This document shows, piece by piece, positions 10,199 through 17,881 of a stretch of DNA of 64,000 nt. The notes beneath the pieces are model-generated. The model had not been told where the DNA came from. It did no database searches and saw only the letters and a list, made by a program, of their open reading frames with translations. The stretch covers positions 1-64,000 of the forward strand of contig CAVZIL010000004.1 in NCBI GenBank assembly GCA_963775505.1, in the 5' to 3' direction. Source of the DNA: JAIBJN01 sp963775505. GTDB lineage: Bacteria; Actinomycetota; Thermoleophilia; Gaiellales; Gaiellaceae. Within the stretch, counting starts at the first letter, position 1. Each line of letters begins with the position of its first letter. Position numbers and translations under genes: made by a program.

Positions 10199-11960
10199 GA
10201 GGCCTTCGGGGTGACGTTGAAGCTGAACATCATCCCGCTCTCGTGGTGTTCGGCGATGTGGCAGTGGGCCATCCAGCGGCCCGGGTTGGTGACGTCGAGC
10301 AGGATGTCGACGGTCTCTCCGGTGCGGACGAGCACCGTGTCCTTCCAGACGAGGTTGGGCTCGACCACGCCGTCGCGCGCGAGGATGAGGAAGCGGCCGG
10401 CTCCGTGGACGTGGAAGGGGTGTGGCATCGGGTGATCCGAGTCCATCTCGTTGACGAGGCGGAGCTTCACCTGATCGCCGACTCGGAAGGTCCAGTCGAT
10501 CTGCGCGTTTTCGGCCCCGGTGTCGCGATCGACGAGCTTCCAGCGCATGTTGGCCGGCGTCGTCATCCGGTTGATCTCGACCATGTCGTCTTCCCACTCG
10601 ATTCCCTGTGCCGCGCCGTGCGCGTGGCCTCCGCCGTGCTCTTCGTGATGGCCGCGATGCTGCTCGGCTCGTCCCCGGCGGCCGCCTCGCCAACTCCCGT
10701 GGCGCGCAGCGTCATCCCGCACTTCGGGCAGGTCGCCGCCCACGTGGCCGTGATCTCCGCATCCATGGGACAGGCGAAGGCGGTCGGAGCCTCGGTCCCC
10801 GACTGCGCAGGCATGAGCTTCATCCCGCACTTCGGGCACTTGCCCGCCCAGGAGCCGACGATCTCCGGATCCATCGGACAGGCGTAGACGCCGGTGTCGA
10901 CCCCACCCTCGGGGCCGAACTCGTCCATCTCGGCCACGAAGGAGAGCGTCTTGTCGGGCGGAGCCTCGACGAACGGCTCGATCCGTTCTCGAAGCACACC
11001 CATGTCCGGGTACGTGCGCAGGGTTTCGAAGTGCTCGGTGAGATCGGGCTCAGCCGGCTCGTCGACGACCTCGATCGCAGCAAGACGGTAGGACTTCTCG
11101 GGCGTGCGGTGCTCGAGCGCGAGCTCTCCGGGGTCCTCGAAGAGGACGTCGACGACGACGCGCTCGGAGGGTGCGAGCAGCACCTCGGCGACGAGTTCCT
11201 CGTGTTCGTAATGGCCGCTGTCGCCGCCGACGAGCTTCATCCGCGCCCCCGGCAGCGTGACGTTGAAGACGCGCGTGTTGGCCGTGTTCGTGAAGTAGAA
11301 GCGCACGACCTCGCCGCGCTTGGCCTCGAGCGAGAGCTCAGGTTCGCCGGCGATGAGCATCGTGTTTCCGAAACGGCCCATCGCGACATGCGTCGTCTCC
11401 GACTCGCTGAAGGGCGCAATCCGCCCTTCCTCGATCAGCAGGTCGTCGAGCGTCACGGGAAGCTCGCGGTGGGCGGGCGGCCAGTGATCCTCCTCGCTCG
11501 GGACGACCAGGATGTTCCCGTAGAGGCCCAGCTCCTGGCCGTAGTCCTCACGGATGTGCGGGTGGTACCAGTACGCGCCTGGATCGGGCACGCTCAGCTG
11601 GTACGTGAAGGTCTCGCCGACCGGGATCGGCGCCTGCGTCTCGTGCGTCCCGTCGTAGCGGTTCTCGAGCCGCAGTCCGTGCCAGTGCACGGTCGCTTCC
11701 ATGTCGCTGCGGTTCGTGACGTGCACCATGATCGTCGCGTCCTGGGGCACTTTCAGGGTCGGGCCCGGGACGGAGCCGTTGTAGGCGAGCATGCGCACGG
11801 TGGCGTCCCCGATCTGCTTCCTGACGGGGGCGATCTCCAGGTCGAACTCGTCGCCGTCGGAGAGCTCGACGACCTCGGGGCGGCGCGCGTCCGGCAGCCC
11901 CTCGGTCGCGCTCGGAAACTCGACGACGTCGCTGTGCCCGTGTGAGCTGTGGTCGTGCAT
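10195..11960 (-). CDS. Multicopper oxidase with two inserted heavy-metal-binding domains (one frameshift)
   Basis: About 588 residues, laccase-like. Copper ligands are in place: VHWHGL (His92, His94), YWYHPHIRED, HPFHVHG and the C-terminal HCHIAEHHESGM. Between the second and third cupredoxin domains sit two tandem copies of a short cysteine/methionine module: ACPMDPEIV with CPKCGMKLMPA (about residues 359-385) and ACPMDAEIT with CPKCGMTLRA (about 395-420), then a His-rich linker. The N terminus MHDHSSHGHSDVV is also His-rich. No signal peptide is visible. The start at 11960 follows GAAGGGTAGG. A frame slip lies near 10665-10680, before the His-rich linker EQHRGHHEEHGGG. The gene starts two bases after the flavoprotein stop and is followed by an overlapping membrane protein. 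Confidence 0.88.
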
Positions 11961-11962
11961 GG

Positions 11963-13089
11963 CTACCTACCCTTCTCGGGCAGGTGCTCCGGCCCGGACG
12001 CCGGCCTCGTGGATTCGCGGCCGCGATCTGCCCGGCGATGAACTCGGCATCGTCCTTCACCCAGCCGATCAGGGCCGAGCCGCGGGTGTGCTGCCACGTG
12101 AGACCGAGGAAGCAGAGACCCGGAACGTCCGTCACCCCGCGACGGTGTCGCAGTCGCCCGTCGGAGTCAAGGATCGGAAGGTCGATCCACGCGTAGTCGG
12201 GCCGGTACCCGGTCGCCCAGATGACCGCGCCGACCTCGAGCTCGCCTCCGTCCTCGAAACGGACTGTGCGCCCGGAGGCAGCCGTCACACGCGGCTTCAG
12301 CTCGACGCCGTAGCGGCGTCTGAGCTCGCGCGGGCTCGAGCCGATCAGCGTGTCCCGGTCTTTCAGCCGGTGCCCGAGGCGCGACTCGACCGTCTTGTGG
12401 ATCAGGCCCGTCTTCGTCAGCCACCAGAAGAGGTCGCGCCCGGCCAGCCGCTGCGGCAGCGGCTTCTGACGGGTGCCGACCGAGAGGATGACGCTGTGCG
12501 TGGCCGAGAGCTCCTTGGCGATCTGGAAGCCCGTGTTTCCGCCCCCGACCACGAGCACGGTCCCCTCGGGCACGTCACCCGGTCGTCGGTAGCCGGTGCT
12601 GTGTGCCTGCCAGACGTCAGGAGCGAGGTCCTTGGCGACCTCGGGGACGTAAGGCGTTTGGAATGGGCCTGTCGCGACGACGACCTGGTCGGCCGTGATC
12701 GTCCGCCCGTCGGCGTCGAGGACGAAGCGCCCGTCCTCGCCGGAGAGCTTGAGCACGTTGCAGTTGAGCTCGATCGGGAGCTCGAAGGTTTCCGCATAGC
12801 GTTCGAGATAGGCGATCACGTCGTCGCGTGTCGGATAGCCGTCCTCCTCGCCGGGGAAGGCAAGCTCCGGAAGGCTGCTGTAGCGGCGGGGCGTGAAGAG
12901 CGTCAGCGAGTCCCAGCGCTCGCGCCACGCGGGGGCGATGGAGTCGGCGCGCTCGAGGATGATGAAGCGCACACCTTGACGTGCGAGGTGGTAGCCCATC
13001 GCCAAGCCCGCCTGACCCGCGCCGATGACGACGACCTCGTAGTCGGGGGGCTGCGCTCGCGGTTTCGGCTCGCCTGCGGCGTCGCTCAT
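11963..13089 (-). CDS. FAD-dependent flavoprotein monooxygenase, CzcO-like (3' frameshift)
   Basis: About 375 residues. The N-terminal FAD-binding fingerprint is VVVIGAGQAGLAMGYHLA; the NADPH-binding fingerprint is VLVVGGGNTGFQIAKEL; WATGYRPDYAW and the late GLCFLGLTWQHTRGSALIGW match the family. It oxidises small substrates with NADPH and O2, or acts in metal resistance as proposed for CzcO. One base appears to be missing near 12006-12015; restoring it gives the tail ASGPEHLPEKGR and a TAG at 11963-11965, two bases before the oxidase ATG. The pair therefore form an operon. Confidence 0.85.
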
Positions 13090-13180
13090 CTTCTAGGGCC
13101 TTCCCGTTGGCTCTACGGCGAAACTCACCGCAAGGACCCCGCGCCTTGCTGGTCCGCCGCCGCGGCGTCGTCCGACCGAC

Positions 13181-13654
13181 CTAGACATCGCGGGGGGTCT
13201 TGCCCGTGAGCGTCGAGACCACGCGCATGACCTTGTGCCCGGGGTCGGCCGTCGGGTCGAACATGCAGGGGCAGCCCCCGTCGATGACGGAGACACCGTG
13301 CTGCCGGCCGTACTCGGCCGCCTCCTCCGAGACGCTTCCGCGACCGAAGGCGCGGTGCATCCACACGCGCTCGATCCCGAGGTCGACGCACTCCCGCATC
13401 GTCTCGTCGGCGTGCTCCGGGCTCGTTGCGATCACGACTCCTTCGACCCCGTCGGGGATCGAACGCAGGTCGTGGTAGCTGCGATCGCCCTCGACCCCGT
13501 CAGCGTTCGGATTGACGGCGAAGACGTCGTAGCCGCGCTCGCGCAGGCGGCGATAGACGGTATTGCCGGAATGGGTCTCCGGGTGTCGAGAGACACCGGT
13601 GACGGCGATGCGCTTTCCGCCGAGAAACTCGGTCGCCGCGTCCTTCATCTTCAT
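13181..13654 (-). CDS. CoA-binding (Rossmann) domain protein
   Basis: 157 residues. A YccU/CoA-binding type fold: RIAVTGVSRHPETHSGN, VFAVNPNADGVEG, and GVVIATSPEHADETM, with a late GCPCMFDPTADPGHK segment. It resembles the CoA-binding part of ADP-forming acyl-CoA synthetases but lacks the ligase domains. ATG 13654 has GGAAGGGA upstream. It probably binds CoA or an acyl-CoA as a sensor or carrier; the partner is unknown. It sits 91 bp upstream of the flavoprotein gene on the same strand. Confidence 0.82.
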   Translation of the reverse strand: MKMKDAATEFLGGKRIAVTGVSRHPETHSGNTVYRRLRERGYDVFAVNPNADGVEGDRSYHDLRSIPDGVEGVVIATSPEHADETMRECVDLGIERVWMHRAFGRGSVSEEAAEYGRQHGVSVIDGGCPCMFDPTADPGHKVMRVVSTLTGKTPRDV

Positions 13655-13758
13655 GGGATCACTTCCCTTCCAGCGGAAGCATCCATCCCGCCTTGGCGGC
13701 TCGACATCCGGGTATGCGCGGATTGCGCTCGTGGCCGACTCGTATTTGCTGGGGTGCG

Positions 13759-15382
13759 CTAGTCGCGAAGGACGTCCCGGAGCGGCCGGGTATTGACGAT
13801 GTCGGCCGAGGTCGCCCAGCCGCGGCGGGCGGTGGCGATCGCCAGCTCCATGTTCTCGAGGCCCTGAGCGGAGTGCGCGTCGGTCGAGGCGACGATGGGG
13901 ACGCCCGCCTCGATCGCCAGCCGGACCTCCGGGCCGGAGAGGTCGAGCCGGTTGGGGAGGCCGTTCGTCTCCAGGGCGACGCCTGTCTCCAGGGCGACCT
14001 CGAAGACCGCCTCGAGGTCGAGGGCGTTCGGCGGCCGGTGGCTGATCATCCGCCCCCTCGGGTGGCTGAGGCACGAGACCGCGGGGTGGCGCATCGCCTC
14101 CGTGACCTTCCGGGTCAGGGCTTCCCGCGGCTCGCGCTGGCCCGCGTGGAGGCTCAGCTGCACCCAGTCGAGCTCCGCGAGGACGTCGTCGGGCAGGTCG
14201 AGGCTCCCGTCGCGCCGGATGTCCACCTCGGTGCCGCGCAGGATGCGGAAGGGTGCGAGCTCCTCGTTGGCGAGCGCGATCTCCTCGGCCTGGCGCCGCA
14301 CGCGCGTCGGCGTCGAGCCCCGGCACGACGCGGACGTTCTCGGTGTGGTCGCAGATGGCGAGGTACTCGTAGCCGCGGTCGCGCGCCGCGAGCCCCATCT
14401 CGAGCACCGAGGCCCTGCCGTCCGACCAGGTCGTGTGGCAGTGGAGGTCGCCGCGCACGTCGGCGAGCTCGACGAGCGCCGGCGGCTCGCCGCGGAACGG
14501 CGCCTCGCGCAGCTCGGGCGGGCACCAGGGGATGCCGAGCGCCGTGTAGACGCCGGCCTCGTCCGGCGCGTCCGGCAACGGCTCGAGCGCGTCGACGTAG
14601 TCGCGCGTGCCCGTCGCTCGCAGGAGCTCCGAGCCGAAGGCGTCCGGCCGGGCGACGACGAGCTCCACCGAGACGCCCTCGACCGTGACTCCGACGGCGC
14701 GGCGGGCCGTGCGCTCGACGACCGCGACGATCGACGGGAGACGTTCGAACGCCTCGAGGGTCTCGGCAGGGCGCGCCGCCGCGACCACGACGGCGAGGTC
14801 GAAGCAGGTGTCGGCCCACCGGCGCGGATCGCCGGCGACCGTACCTCCCAGCCGGCCGGCGATCTCCTCCACGAGCGCACGCGCCCGATCGAGCAGGAGC
14901 CCGCGGCGTGCCCGCGGAGTCCCGCTCCCGAGCCGCTCGAGGATGCGGGCTTCCGTCTTCGGGCCGATGCCCGGTACCGACTGGAGCCGACCGGCGAGCG
15001 CCGCCGCCCTGAACTCGTCGGGCGTCCGCACGTCGAGCGCGCGCCCGATCTCGAGCATTCGCTGCGGGCCGATGCCGAGCAGCCGCCCGAAGCCGACCAG
15101 CTGCGGCTGCACCTCGCGCTCGAGCTCGTCGAGCTCCGCGATCGAGCCCGTCTCGACCAGCTCGCCGAGGCGGGCGGCTATGCCCGGTCCGATCCCGCGG
15201 AGCTCCTGCACGCGTCCGGCCCGGACGAGCTCGGCCACCGGTGCCTGGGTCTCTCGCACGGTCTCGGCCGCGCGCCTGTACGCGCGCGGCGTGTAGCGCC
15301 CGGAGCCGGCCAGGTCGAGGAGGACGGCGAACGCCTCCAGGCGCTCCGCGATCCCGGCGTTGTCGAGCGGTCCGGCGGCCAT
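13759..15382 (-). CDS. PolX-like protein: HhH, degenerate nucleotidyltransferase, PHP (one frameshift)
   Basis: About 540 residues with the bacterial PolX layout: helix-hairpin-helix motifs (ELRGIGPGIAARLGELV; LQSVPGIGPKTEARIL), a family X nucleotidyltransferase region and a C-terminal PHP phosphoesterase. The PHP metal ligands look complete: DLHCHTTWSDG, AICDHTENVR, RGTEVDI, LSHPRGR, STDAHS. The polymerase site does not: the expected DxD reads Asp195-Leu-Ala197 and the third acidic position is Glu240 in VSVELVV. Gap filling may therefore be lost while 3'-end processing is kept. One base is surplus near 14308. The gene is divergent from the adenylate cyclase. Confidence 0.87.
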
Positions 15383-15424
15383 GCTGGGACTATGCCCGCG
15401 GAGGACCGGGGATAGAGTCAGCGC

Positions 15425-16615
15425 GTGTCCAGGATCTCGGCTCAGGATCTCGCCGCGCTCGTCCCCTGCTCGCCCGAGCACGTTCGTCGCCTCGGGGAGC
15501 TCGGTCTTCTCCGGGCCGACGAGACGGGTTCCTTCGCCCTCTCCGACGTCCACGTGGTTCGGCTCATGGCGGCGTTCGAGGACGCGGGGATCTCGCTCGA
15601 GGACGTCGCCCGCGGCGTGCAGGCCGGCGAGCTCTCCTTCCCGCTCGGGCTCTTTCTGCCCGAGCCGGTCGAGGCGACCGCGACCTACGCCGGGCTCGCC
15701 GCGGAGCTCGACCGCGACCCGAACCTCCTGAGGCGCCTGGGCGGAGAGCTCGGCTTCCCGCCGCCCGAGGACGACCGGCTTCGCGACGAGGACGCCGAGA
15801 TGCTCAAGCTCATCGTCACCACGCTCGACCTGGCCGACGACGACGAGCTCTCGCGGTTCGCGCGGCTGTACGGCGGGACGATTCAGCGGCTCGTCGGCTC
15901 GGGACTGCAGTTCTTCGACCTAGCGGTGCGTCAGAAGGTCGCCGAGTACGACCTCCCCAACGAGGAGAAGGACGCGCTGGTGTACCAGCGGGCCGGCGCC
16001 TACACCAACCTCGTGCAGGGCCTCGTCTCCTGGCTCCAGCGGCGGCACAGGGAGCACGCCGTGCTCGAGTACATCGTCGGCGTGACCGAGCAGTTCATGG
16101 AGGAGCGCGGGATCACCCCGAAGCAGCGAAAGCGGCCGCCGGCGATCGCCTTCCTCGACCTGGCGGGCTACACGGCGCTGGCCGAGGAGCGGGGGGACGA
16201 GGCCGCGGCTGCGCTTGCCTCCGACCTCGCCGGGGTGGTGCAAGAGGCCGCGCAGACGCAGGGCTGCCGGCCGGTGAAGTGGCTCGGCGACGGGGTCATG
16301 TTCCACTTCTCCGACGCGGGCACCGCGATCCGCAGCGGCCTCGAGCTGATCGAGAAGACCGAGAAGGCCATCTCCGTGCCGGCGCGTGTCGGGATCGATG
16401 CCGGAGCGGTGGTCGTCCAGGAGGGCGACTACTTCGGCCGGACGGTGAACATCGCAGCCAGGATCGCCGACTACGCGCGCCCGCACGAGGTGCTCGTCAG
16501 CGACGCTGCACGGGAGAGCTGCGGCGTCGACGGGGTCGAGTTCGAGCTGATCGGGGACGTTCCGCTCAAGGGCGTCTCGAACGCGGTTCGGCTGCACAAG
16601 GCCGTTCGAGCCTAG
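15425..16615 (+). CDS. Class III adenylate/guanylate cyclase with MerR-like N terminus
   Basis: 396 residues, soluble. Residues 1-70 resemble a MerR-type helix-turn-helix (LAALVPCSPEHVRRLGELGLL, then DVHVVRLMAAFEDAGISLED). A helical middle region follows, then a cyclase catalytic domain from about 235: metal-binding Asp in IAFLDLAGYTALAEE, second Asp in KWLGDGVMFHF, and the transition-state Asn/Arg in GRTVNIAARIADYA. All catalytic positions I can check are present, so cyclic nucleotide synthesis is expected. GTG 15425 starts 42 bp from the divergent PolX gene. The next gene begins two bases after its stop. Confidence 0.85.
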   Translation: MSRISAQDLAALVPCSPEHVRRLGELGLLRADETGSFALSDVHVVRLMAAFEDAGISLEDVARGVQAGELSFPLGLFLPEPVEATATYAGLAAELDRDPNLLRRLGGELGFPPPEDDRLRDEDAEMLKLIVTTLDLADDDELSRFARLYGGTIQRLVGSGLQFFDLAVRQKVAEYDLPNEEKDALVYQRAGAYTNLVQGLVSWLQRRHREHAVLEYIVGVTEQFMEERGITPKQRKRPPAIAFLDLAGYTALAEERGDEAAAALASDLAGVVQEAAQTQGCRPVKWLGDGVMFHFSDAGTAIRSGLELIEKTEKAISVPARVGIDAGAVVVQEGDYFGRTVNIAARIADYARPHEVLVSDAARESCGVDGVEFELIGDVPLKGVSNAVRLHKAVRA

Positions 16616-16617
16616 CC

Positions 16618-17175
16618 GTGGCCAGGCTGATCTACTTTGCGATCGCCTCGCTCGACGGGTACATCGAGGACGAGTTCGGCCGCTTCGACTGGGCCGCGCC
16701 GGACGAGGAGGTGCACTCGTTCGTCAACGACCTCGAGCGGCCGATCGGTACCTACCTGTACGGGCGGCGCCTGTACGAGACGATGGTCTACTGGGAGACG
16801 GCGCACACAGTCGTCGACCAGCCGCCCCACGTCCTCGACTTCGCGGCGATCTGGCAGGCGGCCGACAAGATCGTGTACTCCCGGACGCTGGACGAGATCG
16901 CCAGCGCGCGAACGCGGATCGAGCGGGACTTCGACCCCGAGGCGATCCGGGAGCTGAAGGCGGCCGCCGATCGCGACCTCGGCGTGGGCGGCGCCGAGCT
17001 CGCCGCCCAGGCGTTCCGGGCCGGACTGGTTGACGAGATCCATCTGCTCGTCGCGCCCGCGGTCGTGGGCGGCGGCAAGCGGGCCCTGCCGGACGGTGTC
17101 CACGTGAAGCTGGAGCTCATCGACGAGCGCCGCTTCGGCAGCGGCATGGTCTTTCTCCGCTACCGCACGGCGTGA
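16618..17175 (+). CDS. Dihydrofolate reductase/RibD C-terminal-like protein
   Basis: 185 residues. The start LIYFAIASLDGYIEDEFGRF and the block DLGVGGAELAAQAFRAGLVD, then EIHLLVAPAVVGGGKRALP, are typical of the RibD_C/dihydrofolate-reductase-like fold that binds NADPH. Members outside folate and riboflavin synthesis are mostly uncharacterised reductases. GTG 16618 lies two bases after the cyclase stop, and the stop overlaps the hydrolase start (GTGA), so the three genes form one transcription unit. Confidence 0.82.
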   Translation: MARLIYFAIASLDGYIEDEFGRFDWAAPDEEVHSFVNDLERPIGTYLYGRRLYETMVYWETAHTVVDQPPHVLDFAAIWQAADKIVYSRTLDEIASARTRIERDFDPEAIRELKAAADRDLGVGGAELAAQAFRAGLVDEIHLLVAPAVVGGGKRALPDGVHVKLELIDERRFGSGMVFLRYRTA

Positions 17176-17810
17176 GCACCTTCGGGCTCGTCCACGGCGG
17201 CGGCGGGAGCGCGTGGGACTGGCACCTGGTCGAGCCGGAGCTGCGACAGCGCGGCCACGACGCGGCCGCCGTGGACCTGCCCTGCGAGGATCCGTCGGCC
17301 CGCTGGTCAGACTACGCCGACACCGTCGTCGAAGCGCTGGGCGATCGCTCCAACGTGATCGTCGTCGGGCATTCGCTCGGCGGTTTCACGGCGCCCCTCG
17401 TCTGCGAGCGCATGCCGGTCGACCTGCTGGTCTTCCTCGCGGGCATGATCCCGGTGCCCGGCGAGCGCTTCGAAGACTGGTGGACGAATGTCGGCTACGC
17501 GGACAGCGGGCTCGACGACGTCTTCTACCACGACGTCCCGCCCGAGCTGGAAGCCGAGGCGACGGATCGAGAGCGTGACGAGAGCTCCAGAGCACTGAGT
17601 GAGCCCTGGCCGCTCGAGACCTGGCCGGACGTGCCGACGCGGTACCTGCTCTGCCGGGACGACCGCATGTTCACGGCCGAGTGGGCACGGCGGCACGCCC
17701 GCGAGCGCCTCGGCGTCGAGGCGGACGAGATGGACGGTGGGCACTACGTCACCCTCAGCCGGCCGCGCGAGCTGGCCGCGCACCTGTGCATGTACGCCGC
17801 CTCCGTCTGA
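17172..17810 (+). CDS. Alpha/beta hydrolase
   Basis: 212 residues. An alpha/beta hydrolase fold with the oxyanion motif GLVHGGGGSAWDW, nucleophile elbow GHSLGG, a likely acid in LLCRDDRMF and a catalytic His in DGGHYVTLSRP. The lid region is rich in acidic residues. Similar small hydrolases act on esters or lactones; the substrate cannot be read from sequence. It overlaps the preceding reductase-like gene by four bases. Confidence 0.85.
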   Translation: MSTFGLVHGGGGSAWDWHLVEPELRQRGHDAAAVDLPCEDPSARWSDYADTVVEALGDRSNVIVVGHSLGGFTAPLVCERMPVDLLVFLAGMIPVPGERFEDWWTNVGYADSGLDDVFYHDVPPELEAEATDRERDESSRALSEPWPLETWPDVPTRYLLCRDDRMFTAEWARRHARERLGVEADEMDGGHYVTLSRPRELAAHLCMYAASV

Positions 17811-17881
17811 CGCTCGAGCATGAAGGCGTGTTTCGCCGACGGCCCGAGCGTCAACAGTGAAGAATCGCGCGTCCTCCTGTC

